Source of the DNA: Lindgomyces ingoldianus
Lineage: Eukaryota > Ascomycota > Dothideomycetes > Pleosporales > Lindgomycetaceae
Reading direction: 5' to 3'
NCBI RefSeq assembly: GCF_010093535.1
Contig: NW_022985184.1
Location: 585,993-649,992 of the forward strand
DNA: 64,000 nt
A program made the translations under genes and the position numbers. Positions 48,956 to 60,268 of the stretch are shown piece after piece. Under the pieces are notes generated by a model, which did not search any database, was not told the origin of the DNA, and saw nothing but the letters and a program-made list of their open reading frames with translations. The stretch's first letter is position 1. Each line of letters begins with the position of its first letter.

Positions 48956-49944
48956 TATTAATCGCATCATTCAACACCTTCGCCTGTTCCGACAACTTAG
49001 TATCCCCGACATTCTTCCCACCCTTCCCTTCCCAAGTCTTCCCTACAGCTCCCCATAAGGTCGCTGAAGCACCTTGATCAGGGTTTTACATCAACAGCCC
49101 AATTGCCTTATCCTCTTTCCAAACCTTGATCTGCTCAGGTGTCGCGACCTTTTGCAACTCTGACCACACCCCACCCGGGTTTAACGACAACGCGTGAACA
49201 CTCTGGTTACGGTATAGACGGTCGATGTGGTTGGTTGTCTAAACATTCCCGGTTTTAGACTGTCCTATGCGATGAAGGGTCGTATTCGTCTTCGAGGTTA
49301 ATGTTGTCGAAATGTACCGAACTGTGCCGATGGGACGACGATGAAACAAACACGACGCGGGAATTGAATTGAGAATTTGAACTCTTGGTAAGCAAGAGCG
49401 CGGTGAGAGCAAAATGTGCGAGATGATTAACCGCAAACTGCATTTCAAACCCGTCTTTCGATCCCGATTCCGGACCGCCATGATACCTTCATTCAAACGC
49501 TATAGCCATTAGTCTCTCCACGAATTAGAGAGAGGGGGAATACATACCACCATTATTTACAAGAATATTCAACTTCCCACTCTTGCCCAGGAAATCCTTC
49601 GCAGTACTCTTTACACTCTCCAATGAATCCATCACCATCTCAATCACATCAACCCTCCCCTTCCGTTCACTTATGTTCATAATATACTCCACCGTCTTCT
49701 TCGCCTTCTCCTTATTTCTCGCCGTGATGTATACGTGCGTGCCAGTTGCGTGCAGCCCCTTCGCAGCAGTCTCCATGCTAATACCCGACGTCACACCCAT
49801 GACGAGAACGACTTTGTCGGTGAAGACACCGATGCGGTCGTTGTCCCTGACGACCTGGGGAGCGGTCGACCGCTGGTCCCCTGGTCTCTGTGGGTTGTCG
49901 TGAACATGGGCGTAGGGGTTGAAGGAGTTGACCGAGGATGACAT
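48956..49944 (-). pseudogene. Short-chain dehydrogenase/reductase (SDR), main part, broken
   Basis: Minus-strand SDR of the retinol-dehydrogenase-like fungal group. The likely start is 49944 (MSSSVNSFNPYAHVHDNPQ); the frame extends to an upstream ATG at 50091. Exon 1 ends at 49548, the intron is 49547-49487, and exon 2 begins 49486. The NAD(P) motif reads LVMGVTSGISMETA where Thr-Gly...Gly-Ile-Gly is expected, and the Asn-Asn-Ala-Gly motif reads NNGG. Frameshifts lie near 49475 and near 49270. In-frame stops are a TAG after GQSKTGNV (family Trp) and a TAA after AIGLLM (family Gln or similar). The active-site Tyr of the YxxxK motif appears lost (IGQSK). The last 30 or so residues are 28 kb away at 20860-20950. 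This is a dead gene; its original substrate is unknown. Confidence 0.88.
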
Positions 49945-50630
49945 GTCAGCTTGCAGTTTGGATTTGGATTTCGGTTTGGGCTTTTCGATCCAAGGTCTGA
50001 TGGGAATTGAAAGAGATAAAGGTAAGTTTGAGTATTGACGTTCTCTCTGCTTCACGCTGGGTGCAAACTCAAAGGTGGGTGTGCGAGCCATCGGACTTAA
50101 ACATGGCGTAATGGATTATAAACTACTCTGCTGAATTATTCGGCGTTCAAATAAGACGCTTATGGAGTGGCTATGATATATGCTAAGAGCGGATAGTGAT
50201 CAGCAGTCAGATGATGTGCGGAGAGGCTTATGTTCACGTGAGCGGACTTGAGTGGACATCGAGCGGGATCGGTAGGACGCTTAAGGATTGACCTTTCATT
50301 GGTGTCGACCGCATTCTGGGACCACATTCTTCGAGTTTGCTGTTTTAGGATCCGCTAAGATACGTCTAAGTGATCTACGATCTTGCCGTGTTTGTTCTGT
50401 GTAAGTCCGTGTGATGTGTTCCAATGTTAAAGTTGTAAGCCTTAGGGAGAAAGGGATTCAGTGGCTTGAGACGAGCACACAGAATGAAAGATGAGGTGTT
50501 TCCTGAAGGCTTTTTAGGCGAAGTTAAGGGAACAGGAGCGATCGTGTATTTCTCATTTCCATGATTCCATTTACCCAATACCCCCGCCTACGCCCTGAAT
50601 GCCCACATACTGCACCACAAAGACCGGCCA
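49945..50630. other. intergenic between MFS gene and SDR pseudogene
   Basis: Upstream region of the broken SDR. It includes the alternative 50091 start frame (about 49 extra codons without SDR features). No other gene is supported. Confidence 0.5.
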
Positions 50631-52519
50631 TTAGTACAGCATCTGAAATTCCATGTTTCGAGACTTGAGTTCTAGCGAGAGAGGCTCTGGTTGAGTCTGC
50701 TTCGGGCAACCTGCGCAGGCGAGTCTCGTCAATACTTGTCCATTATTCTCAGGAGAAGGGATGAACTTACAATCCCACGAAATCTCTTTCCGTAAACATA
50801 TGCCGGGATAGTCAGAGAGCAGACCCCAAGATTGATCAACGTAATAGAATCGAACACACCCCTTGGTCCCGCCTTGATAAGCCATCCATTTGCGTAAGTC
50901 GTTGCCAGGAATGTGAAAACCGCTTTGGTGAAGTTGATAGTGACAAAAGCCTGATTGGCATCCTTCGGATGGCAGTCTATAACGTAGGTAAGAGAAGCTT
51001 GAGAGGCGAATGGCACTGACAGTGAGTGAAGGGCCATGAAAAACATAGGCCAGGCAATATGCGCTCCGTTCTGGACACTCATTCCGAACCCCAGGAACCC
51101 GGCGGTTGCGAGAGGTGTTGCGACGAGCATGAGTGTAAGTCGGAACTCGGGCTCGAATACGCCACGGTTCTTGCGCGCCATGTATTTAACAATTGCATCA
51201 GCCATCCAACCCGAGAGAGGCGAGCCGATCAATGCGACGGCGAGTAAGGGGAGATTTGTGAGGCCAATTTGAGCAGGCCCGAGATTGTATGGCGGTGCAG
51301 AGAATGCAGTGACGGAGAGGACAGAAATGGTAAGTAGCCAGGTGAAGTATGAGCCATAAACGATTGTCGAGAAGAGAACGGCGGGATATGCAATCAGCGG
51401 AAGAGGCTTGAAGCAGCCTTTCCAAAAGGACTCGTCGGAAACCCGGCCACGAAAGAGACGTAGCTGTTGACGGTAAGTTTCTTTCTCATCCAGTGTAACT
51501 GACCAGAATGAGCCCTTTTCTTCAACCTGAATGGTGTGCTCGCGCGGCGCTGTGTACGTGGTCTCGACAACAACAAAGTACATGAGGAAGAGAATTGGGA
51601 TGAAGATCAAAGCGGAGATCCCAAATGTGGCCTCGAACGAGATATTTTCGATGATCGCGCCCGATATGGTTTGCCTGCGAAAGTATATTTAGTCAGACGG
51701 AGTTGTTTTGCGATCCATCACTAATACGCACCCGAGTAGTACTCCAGATGCAAGCATGCAACCCCAGATACTAAGTCGTTTGCCTCTTTGGTGCACGAAG
51801 AAGAGATCCGAGACCGTAGAAGTTACAAGAGTCTCAAGAGGAGCTGACGCAATACCCTGAACAACTCTCATGACAGCCAAAGATGGGAAAGACTACAGAT
51901 AATGAGCACAGTATGGGAATACCAAGAAATGGGGAACGAACTGTTGCGAAGAATCCCCAGACGTTTGTGGCGAGAAGAAGCACCGTCGAAAGTACGAAGA
52001 AAGGACGTTTTCCCCAGATGTTAGCTCCAGAAGCAGTAAAGAAAGTTGTGAACCCAATCCAAAAGGCCAGAAACCCAATAATCAGACTCGATACCATGTC
52101 TAAGCTAACACGATATTTCATTGCAACGACTCGAATACCAGGCGTGACCATTGGCCCAAGTCTATTTTTGTCATTACAAGCACTAGGCGAAAATTATGGA
52201 AAAACATACGCAGTAGTTACTCCTGAGCTAAACGCGAGAATGATCATGATTGAATTCTTCCACATTGGGGACCTAGCCGATGTTCAGCAAAGGCCTTAGC
52301 TTCAAGGAGTGGAGTGGTACCAGTTCAGAGGATCGTTTGGATTGTCAGACGGTTGTGGCTGAAGGATGATGTTGCCATCACGCTTTAATGTCTTGGTATC
52401 GATTACTGCGTCTTCTACTTCACTCATTCGATTAGGGTCCTCCGTAAGAAGGAAGTGAGAGATGACTCACCCACGACTGGTGATGCGCCAATGGTGGCCG
52501 TCCCAGGAGGGGCAGCCAT
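50631..52519 (-). CDS. Major facilitator superfamily transporter (DHA1-like)
   Basis: Polytopic plasma-membrane transporter, probably a drug/proton antiporter-type MFS. Seven exons on the minus strand (52519-52475, 52439-52321, 52272-52210, 52161-51942, 51892-51732, 51674-50771, 50684-50631) give 521 aa with matching phases at every junction. The N-terminal cytosolic part ends in the family motif PSDNPNDPLNW. Transmembrane helices are visible: SIMIILAFSSGVTTALG; SSLIIGFLAFWIGF with the loop motif GANIWGKRPFF; VMRVVQGIASAPLETL; LIFIPILFLMYFVVV; then a central loop and a second half beginning LIAYPAVLFSTIVYGSYFTW. The first and last introns use less certain splice sites. The gene appears intact although its neighbour is destroyed. 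The substrate is not predictable from sequence. Confidence 0.85.
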
Positions 52520-54631
52520 CTTGGTATCTTCAAGCACCCCCCAACCCATTTTTTCAAGGTCGTAAAGAAGTATTCCTATAGAAGACGAATAAGGATTCAA
52601 AAAAAGGATGGCCTGCCAGCAGACCTTCAAGAAACGAAGTCACGGAAAGGAAAAGTAAAGAGAGAAAACTGAACAAAACGAAAGAATGTAACGTTTTCGA
52701 GCATAAGGATAACGAGGCCAGCTCTTGGTGTTGAGCCAGTTCCGCCAGCCTTATCATGTACGACATCAGGATGATCAGTGCAAGGAACGGCCAGGCAGAC
52801 CCCGCCATCTCAAAACATCTCTGGAAAGGCATCGCACCAACATCTGATCATCAAGGGCGGTTCGGTTTCAGCTGGGCCTTCTCTGGAAGTGCTTAACAAT
52901 CGCCAACTGCCGTGACTTGCATTGGGAGCCGAATGCCAAGAGTCCTGAACATACTCAAGACCATGTGTGTTTCACAGAAGTCAAAGCTCCCCTCCACCAC
53001 ATTTCTAAGGTTTCGCGCCGCGTAACCGCTGTTGTTGAATGTCGATGCCTTTGCGTTGTAATATGCATCTTCGAAGCCTGCTTCCGACGTGTGCTGAGTG
53101 TGCGTGGGAACAATCGATATTGGTTGTAACTTTGTTCCTTCCCTAAACAGCTCTTATTTCCTGATGCAGCATCTAATAGTGCCCTGATGGACTGCCCCGT
53201 TCTCCATCGGCAAGTGTAGAGGCACGGGAGATGGGGCCATTAGTCCTTGAGGTAAAGCGCTCTAGCTAGTCAGTCTCATAGGTTGTACAATGCTGGGATT
53301 TCGAAATAGCTATGTGACATTAGCAGTTCAGATATACGGCCCAGTTTTCCAGGGTTCGGGAATGCTAAATAGAAAAGGCAAAAGCCGCATGCTCGTATTG
53401 AACTGCGTGGGACTTGTGGGCTCCCTTGCTATTCCAGGTTCACGTAGACTGCTTTGTCTGCGCGGGCCGACAGCACATTTGGAATAACATGGGACCGGAA
53501 CAGCAAGGCAGTTGAAGGTTCGATGAGGATAGAAGTGGGTCAACTAGCTTACGGATGATGGATGTGCGAAGTCATGACTTCGGGGAAGCTGACACCAAGA
53601 CTAATCAGGCTAGCACCATTTGCGACTCACTCCTCCCTCTTCGTCTTCAGTCTTCCTCTAAACTTGCAAGGCGGGACCAGCGTAGCTTTTACACGATGCC
53701 CTCTAAAATTCTTCTGCGGCAGATTGACCTACCCTTCTCTACCAGCTCAGCATAACTCGGAGTGCGAGAGAGGTGTACTGCTAGATGAGGAGCCTGTTAA
53801 AGACGAATCGGGCATGTGTCCGTGCCTCATTTGTTCTCTTATCTCACTAGATGTGTATGTATAGCTACCAAGAATTTTGGGCTCTAGAGTAACCAGCACT
53901 CTGGAATGGCGTCACTGCTAAAAGCGAGCCGAGCTATGAATCTTAGCAATTCAATCAAAGATTTTGCCACACCGACTTGTGCTCTTCCGATCTCAACGCC
54001 TGTCCTCCAGAGTTTGCTGTTTTAAATCCCTGAATATTTACTTCCAGAATATGTCTACAATTACAACAAGAAAAAGGACCTCCGGAACAAGCAACTTTCC
54101 TGCAAAGCATTTAAACCGTGCGGGACAGAGCTTATATTTGGGCACCATGATATGCTACTATGGCGGAACAAATATGAGTGTTTCGAAAAGTCTCGTTTAT
54201 ATCGTATCCTTAAGATAAGGCTCATACTCGCAAAATCGTTAGGTATGTCCGCATCTCTGTCTATGCTGGATATGAAGTCATGGCGCTTTTCTCTTTGTCG
54301 GTAACTTTGCAGTGGTTTGATCATTCGGGTATCAAGGTTTTAGGGTCTGGGTAGAAGGGTAGAGGATAGTAGTCTTGGGAGGTTAAACTGGCTTCAATGG
54401 TATTTCGACTCATGCAACACACTTTAGTCTCGCGAATTGAGTGGGTGAGGTTGCAGTCCTGGCACGGCTCACACAAAGAATGAAACCCAATTATTCAGAG
54501 AACCTTCATTGGTATCTTAAACCCATGGACAGCAGCCTCACCCGAAACACGCACACTAAAAATTTCCCTACATCAGCCTGGCTATTCGCAACAAGAATGC
54601 CTTACCGCGCCATCCCAAATTACCGCCTCCC
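52520..54631. other. 2.1-kb stretch without supported genes
   Basis: Upstream of the MFS gene and downstream of EBP2. Short open frames exist on both strands without family features. The only clear feature is the adapter-like stretch at 53974-53993. No transposon ends were recognised. Confidence 0.5.
53974..53993 (+). other. Illumina TruSeq adapter-like sequence (likely assembly artefact)
   Basis: The 16 bases tgtgctcttccgatct are identical to the 3' end of a TruSeq adapter. With the four bases before them (gact against gacg) 19 of 20 positions agree. An exact 16-mer is very unlikely by chance in 64 kb. Confidence 0.8.
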
Positions 54632-56036
54632 TCACACCCTCTTCACCCTCCGACTCTTTCCCAACCTCTTACTCACTCCTCCACCACCCCCATGCTTCCC
54701 CTTCATCTTCCTATGCGAAAAGCCCTTCGTATCCGCGCTCGAAAACGCATCATTACTCTTCGCATGGCGCTTCTTACCGCCGAAACCATACTTCGCGTCT
54801 TTTTTCTGGCGTTTAGGGTTTGAATTACTGTCGCCGCTCCCATGACGAGGGGTTAAGGGATCGGATTTCGAGATTCTTGGGGATTTGGTAGGTTTGGTGG
54901 CGCTGTCAAGTTCGATGTCGAAGAGGTCTTCTTCGCGGGTTGTTGTCAGGTCGACGCCTTGGCGTTCTGTAATAATATAGGGTTAGTACATGCGTGCTTT
55001 CAACATGAAGAACCGCAGCCCCAGGCCAGATTAGAACAAATATTGCGAAGAAGAGTCAGGGGTAGAGGGAACCGATCTACGTACTTCGTTTCAGTAAATT
55101 AATCTTCTCCAACGTATCCCGCTTCTCCTTTGCCCGTTCCTGCATTCTCGCAACCTGCACCTGTTTCCCAAATTTTTTGAGATCACGCTGTCGGCGCGCT
55201 TCAGCCGCAGCCTTCTTCCCCGCCGCCTCATCAACCAGCTTTTGTTTAATCTTGCCCATGTGTTCATCGCTCTTTACCATTTCAGCAAAATAGTCAGCTG
55301 GCCGTGAGAACGGTACGCCTTCTTTCTTCAGCTTTGCCTGTGCATCTTTGACAGCGGATAGAGATTGTCTATAGAACGCGAGCTCGCGGTTGAGGTCGTC
55401 TTCAACGTCAGGGATTTCGACGGGTTCGTCGGTGGTTATGGACTGGTGCTCTGAGAAGGGCAGTTTGGAGTAGGGTAGAGATATACGATTTAGGGCGGCG
55501 AGGAGAGCGGAGGTGTTGTTGATGGTGAGGCGTTGGTGTGGGATAACGTCGCCTTTGTCTTCGGAAGCTAGGGATTCGATGTCGGAAAGGGGGATATCTT
55601 CTTCTTCTTCATTGGATGAGGAGGGGGAGCTGTCCTGATCTTGGTCGGATTCCGGGGCGTCGTCTGAGGAGCTGCCTTCGCTGTCGCTGTCTTCGAGTAG
55701 GGTTGAGATATCGAGCGATGGACGCTCCGGTATGTCATCGTCGTTGTCCTCCCCACTCTCATCCTCATTTTCACTCTCATCAGTCTCCCACTCGTCTCTC
55801 TCCGGGAGCTTCGGTATACCATTTTTCTTCGCCTTTCCATTAACCTTCACCTCCCTCCCAAGCAATGACACCCCCCCTACTTCCTCCTCATCCTCAGCAT
55901 CCTCAATCTCCCCTCTCACAGGCCTATTCTCCCCCTTCTTCTTCCGAGCCTCCCTCCCCTTCTTCCTCTGCTTCTCTAGCTTGACATCCCGACCTTTGTG
56001 TCGCTCCAACGCGGACTTGAGTTTGCTTCGCGCCAT
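54632..56036 (-). CDS. EBP2: rRNA-processing protein EBP2
   Basis: Nucleolar protein needed for 27S pre-rRNA processing and 60S subunit assembly; partners include Rrs1 and Brx1 in yeast. Two exons on the minus strand (56036-55085, 54966-54632; intron 118 nt) give 428 aa, close to the yeast length. I chose ATG 56036 because it starts MARSKLKSALERHKG like the family; an in-frame ATG eight codons upstream is less likely. Next come a Lys-rich stretch and long acidic Ser/Asp/Glu tracts (about residues 45-160). The conserved EBP2 core follows: ELAFYRQSLSAVKDAQAKL, FSRPADYFAEMVKSDEHM, and KKFGKQVQVARMQERAKEK. Exon 2 supplies the family C-terminus KYGFGGKKRHAKSNDAFSS and a basic nucleolar tail. Confidence 0.96.
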
Positions 56037-56423
56037 TGTAAGCCTCCCACTATCGCTCAACTATCGTCCAACTATTAGTCGACCGGCGAGATTCGGGAGG
56101 GAAGGAATTAGGGTGAGACACCGGTGAGGTGCGACCTGCTGCTGCCGTTCGAAGCTCTAAAATTTGGGTGCTCGAAATCTTGGCGCAAAATTATTTGATG
56201 CTTGTGGTTCACCGCCTTGCATTTTGGGGATGAGCCGAGGGACGTGCGTTATCGGGACCGGGTCCATCACGTGCATGAGCTTGGATTTGGTACTTCTTCC
56301 ATCTGTAATTGGAGTTGATCAAGGCAACAACAACACTTCCCTCGCTCATCCAAACACGATCTAGGCCTTGCCACACGCTCATATCGCTCCAACCCCGCTG
56401 TCCTTTCCACAGTCCTCATCAAA
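56037..56423. promoter_or_regulatory. shared divergent promoter of EBP2 and the HSBP1-like gene
   Basis: 387 bp between two outward-facing start codons. It contains aaaattt (about 56159) and ggggatgagccgagg (56226-56240). These faintly resemble the RRPE and PAC elements of yeast ribosome-biogenesis promoters. That resemblance is weak and is inference only. Confidence 0.5.
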
Positions 56424-56910
56424 ATGTCCAAACGGCCGGAAACCGGCCGAACAGCTAGCGATGGAGCTGTACGTCTGTCTTCTTCCGTCCCACTCTCTTT
56501 CTATCACGAATCTAAAAGACCGACACCAGAGACTTACAAGTATTTTCAGTCCACACTCCCGGCGTCAGGCGACTCGTCCACAGCCGAGCTCACTGCCGTC
56601 GTCGATGAGCTACTCGGCCAACTCAATCAGAAATTCAGTACTATAAGTAGTGAATTGCTGTCAAAAAGTAATTTCACCCACCTTTCCCTATTTCTTTTCT
56701 GGGTCTTTCAGAGGCGGGGATTTGGGAAGGAAGTTGTAAGAGATAGATGTGTCCAGGTGACTGGAGACGAGCTAGGGGGCTTGTGGAGTCTGAGATGTGA
56801 TTCGAGAAGTGCGTCAGCTCACTGGAGTGATAGTGGATGACATGTCTCGACGACTCGACAATCTCGAAGCCACGATTCAGGGTGGAGAAGGCAATAAAGC
56901 AGGGAAGTAG
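56424..56910 (+). CDS. HSBP1-like heat shock factor-binding protein
   Basis: Small coiled-coil protein; in animals HSBP1 trimers bind and dampen heat-shock factor 1. Exon pieces are 56424-56667 and 56834-56910, separated by a 166-nt GT-AG intron. The coding core STAELTAVVDELLGQLNQKF, SSELLSK, then MDDMSRRLDNLEATIQGG has the HSBP1 heptad pattern and the diagnostic Met-Asp-Asp-Met-Ser run. Without further splicing the product is 106 aa. An in-frame 81-nt segment, 56469-56549 (gtacgt...ttttcag), looks like another intron; removing it gives 79 aa, close to the family's 70-90, so I favour that model. The gene is divergent from EBP2. Confidence 0.85.
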
Positions 56911-57594
56911 GGTCGCGGAATTAGCGTGTTGAAAGACATCGAGACGAAGTTTATCAGCAGAGGGAGTGTCTCGGGTGTCTAGTAGTGGGGTTTTCCTTGG
57001 ACTTAAGCTTTATTTTGGTTCCTCATCCGTAGATTGTGGGACTGGAGTTTAAGGCGTTGCACGGGGGAAACGAAGCCATTTTGGGATCCTCGAATACCAT
57101 CTTGATAGTTTTGCACTAATACCTCATAATTCACATACTCAACTTTCGTCTACTATCTCAAATGCTTCCTAACATGACTACCGTTTACAGTAACTCTAAA
57201 CGCGATGTGGCTTACCCGACCACGTGCCTCATTTGGAATGATGACAAATCCCGATTCGGCGAGAACATTTGGAAGCATTCGCCGACCTCATTCTAAGGCA
57301 TCCTCAGTAGAGATGGAAGATTCCACAATATTGCGCCATACGAGGAGAGGGGTATAAAATTGATTGACCGTCTACTCTTTGATCTATAACTCACTAAATA
57401 ATTACCCACGATTTGCACAGTAAGCAGTCAAGCAGTGTTCTTCAATTCTGGGGTAGTGTACAACGAGCATACAGTTGCGCAAAATACCACTACCACGAGC
57501 TCATTCACAAACTCAAGCTCAGCTAGCTCCTCGAACCATCGTCCAGAGCGCACAGCACCACAACTACTCAGCCTTGGAACACCCCGCCATAACC
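56911..57594. other. intergenic, HSBP1-like to thioredoxin
   Basis: Holds the 3' flank of the HSBP1-like gene and the thioredoxin promoter. The thioredoxin frame stays open upstream of 57595 but shows no domain or targeting signal. Confidence 0.55.
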
Positions 57595-58056
57595 ATGCCA
57601 ACCGAAATCACCTCCGCCCTCCACTTCCACACCCTCTTAACCTCGCACACCTACTTCATCGCTGATTTCTACGCTACCTGGTGTCCACCGTGCAAAACCA
57701 TCGCGCCATACTACTCTCAACTCTCCTCCATGCACTCTGTCCCGCACAAACTCGCGTTTGTGAAAGTCAATGTGGATGAACAGGAAGAAGTCGCTGCAAA
57801 GTATGGGATCACGGCTATGCCAACTTTCTTGGTGTTTAAGGGGGGTGAGGTGATTGAGACGATTAAGGGAGCGAATGTACCGGCGTTGAAGAGGGTTGTG
57901 GAGATGGTGGGTGGGAAGGTCAAGGCTGAGAGTATGAGGGAGGCAGAGAAGGAGAAGGAGGCTGAGGGGAAGATACAGGGGGATGAGGAGAAAACTGTTA
58001 GTGGGAGTTATGGTATGACAGGGGGACACAGTAGTTGGAAGATGTCTTTAAATTGA
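57595..58056 (+). CDS. Thioredoxin with charged C-terminal tail
   Basis: Disulfide reductase of the thioredoxin fold, probably cytosolic, 153 aa from ATG 57595 (aaccATGcc context). The frame is open upstream to 57475, but the thioredoxin fold starts at this Met (MPTEITSALHFHTLL). The active site reads FYATWCPPCKTIAP, a CPPC variant of the usual CGPC. Then come VKVNVDEQEEVAAKYGI, the cis-Pro motif AMPTFLVFKGG and KGANVPALKRVV. After residue about 110 there is a Lys/Glu-rich tail (REAEKEKEAEGK) not found in minimal thioredoxins. No intron is seen. It could be a divergent paralogue of the main thioredoxin rather than the housekeeping one. Confidence 0.92.
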   Translation: MPTEITSALHFHTLLTSHTYFIADFYATWCPPCKTIAPYYSQLSSMHSVPHKLAFVKVNVDEQEEVAAKYGITAMPTFLVFKGGEVIETIKGANVPALKRVVEMVGGKVKAESMREAEKEKEAEGKIQGDEEKTVSGSYGMTGGHSSWKMSLN

Positions 58057-58731
58057 AGGCAATGAGTCTGGAGGTGCTAACGAAAAAGGAATTGATGGAT
58101 AAGATTTGATAACCGTGGTTTAGCAATTGGGATTGCGCTCTACATGAGATTTCGGGAGTGCGGTTATTTGGACAATTGGTTCTGAGATCATGGGTGTATT
58201 CGAACCATTTCTTCTTTAAAAGTTTAGGGTGTTTGAGTTGAGGCTCTGGGACGTCTCATCTACTTTCCAATTTTCATTAGAAAGACAAATTCTTCAGCAT
58301 AACAATCGGAATGAATGAATATTATCATTTTCAGTAGCTCGTCTCTCATGTTCGAGCCTCGAGTCCTGTGCAACAATTAGGGGCTTGCGTGTACCCGCGC
58401 GGCTTCGCCCGTACCCAAGTGCAACTGCAACTACCGATAATAATAGGAGACCAATCAGTCACCCAGACGATGAGAAATCCAGAAATTCCCGGCAATGCCA
58501 CAATTCGTCGCCCTTAAACGCGCTTAATAAAGCTCGACCTGAAACAGTGGAGAGGACACAGTGTCCGCCGCCAAGCGCATCCCGCCACCAATTGCCCCAA
58601 CCCACCAACGGCCACAACTCGAGCTCGAAAGCTCCAAGCTCCATCCCACCGCCTTTGCTTCTCCCACCACTCCTAAACAACCAACAACACACACCAATTC
58701 ACCTGGCGGAAGCTCCAGGCGCCCCATCAAA
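58057..58731. other. intergenic, thioredoxin to PDI
   Basis: Holds the PDI promoter and 5' leader. The PDI frame remains open upstream (from 58561), but that part is Pro/Ser/His-rich leader sequence and precedes the signal peptide, so it is not coding. No other feature is supported. Confidence 0.55.
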
Positions 58732-59877
58732 ATGCTCCTCAACCTCGTTCTCCCAGCTCTCGCCCTCCTCCCAGGCTTAGCAACCGCCTCCTCCGTCATT
58801 GACCTCATCCCCTCCAACTTCGACTCGGTAGTCCTCAAATCCGGCAAGCCTGCGCTCGTAGAATTCTTTGCTCCCTGGTGTGGCCACTGCAAGAACCTGG
58901 CGCCTGTGTACGAAGAACTTGCCACTACCTTCGCACATGCCTCGGACAAAGTCACGGTCGGAAAGGTCGATGCAGACGAGCACAAAGACCTCGGCCGGAA
59001 GTTCGGAGTCCAGGGATTCCCAACATTGAAATGGTTTGATGGGAAAAGCGACAAGCCTGCGGAATATGATGGTGGAAGGGATCTGGAGAGTCTGCAGAAA
59101 TGGATTACGGAGAAAACGGGGGTCAGGCCAAAGATTAAGGCGAAGTTGCCCAGTCAGGTTGTCATGTTGGATAATCAGAGTTTTAAGGAGAAAGTCGGGA
59201 AGGAGCAACATGTCCTTGTTGCGTTTACAGCGCCATGGTGTGGACGTAAGTCAACCCCTCACTCTCCTTAACCATCCATTCAAAAATGCTAATGGGCCGG
59301 GAACACAGACTGCAAATCCCTCGCCCCTATCTGGGAAACCCTCGCACAAGACTTCTCGACCGAACCCACCGTGCTAATCGCCAAAGTCGACGCCGAAGCC
59401 GAGAACTCCAAAGCCCTCGCTTCAGACCAAGGCGTAACCTCGTACCCAACCATAAAATACTTCAAAGCCAGATCCTCCGAACCTCTACCCTACGAAGGTG
59501 CTCGCGCTGAAAAGGACTTCGTGCAATTCCTGAACGCAAACGCTGGCACGCACCGCGTTGAGGGCGGCGGTCTGGATACCACCGGCGGCACCATCGAAGC
59601 ACTCGATGCCATTGTCGCGAAGTTTCAGGGTGGGTATGCTGAGGGTGTGGACGAGGTGAAGAAGGCGAGCAAGGACTTGAAGGACAAGTATGCGAAATAT
59701 TATGTTAAAGTGTTTGAGAAGATTAGTGCGAATAAGGGGTATGCGGAGAAGGAGCTTAAGCGGCTGCAGGGGCTGTTGAGTAAGGGGAATTTGGCACAGG
59801 AGAAGATGGATGACTTGATGAGCAGGAGTAATATTTTGAAGAGGTTCTTGGGTCAGGAGGAGAAGAGCGAGTTGTAG
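58732..59877 (+). CDS. tigA: tigA-type protein disulfide isomerase (ER)
   Basis: Endoplasmic reticulum oxidoreductase that forms and rearranges disulfides in secretory proteins. Exons 58732-59245 and 59309-59877 (63-nt intron) give 360 aa, the tigA/ERp38 length. I chose ATG 58732 because it begins a signal peptide (MLLNLVLPALALLPGLATAS). Two thioredoxin domains follow. The first has FFAPWCGHCKNLAPVYEE. The second has APWCGHCKSLAPIWE, with the intron cutting the His codon of the CGHC site. Each domain has a cis-Pro motif (GFPTLKWF, SYPTIKYF). Residues about 255-355 form the ERp29-like helical C-domain (KDLKDKYAKYYVKVFEKI). The C-terminus is KSEL, a variant ER-retention signal. The adjacent thioredoxin gene makes a small redox neighbourhood. 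Confidence 0.95.
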
Positions 59878-60268
59878 GCAGGGGAAGTATGTGTGGGAGC
59901 GGAAGGGGAGGTTATGCTTAGGTAGCGACTTTGAGACAGGATCCGTGTGGTTTGTGGATGGTTGAGAGGGCATTGGTGGATAAGGATATCATGGATTGGC
60001 ACATGTAGATCATGTAATGATATGAGAATGATAAGGCGTTGGTCGGTTGCATCAATATTTGTACAAACAGGCTTAAGCAACACATCGTTGCCATCCCATA
60101 TCTCAGTATTAGAAGACACCCATCGAACGTCTTGGGTACAAGCCGGCCAACACGGACAATACGATTCCCATGATTCCATGTGCACCGCCCAATGCTCTTT
60201 ATATGCTCGTCTTTCCCAAACACCCACCCTCATAACGTACAACCAGAGTCCCAAGGCCACACCTCAAC
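59878..60268. other. intergenic between convergent PDI and WD40 genes
   Basis: Two 3' ends face each other. Overlapping frames on both strands are shadows without motifs. Confidence 0.6.
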
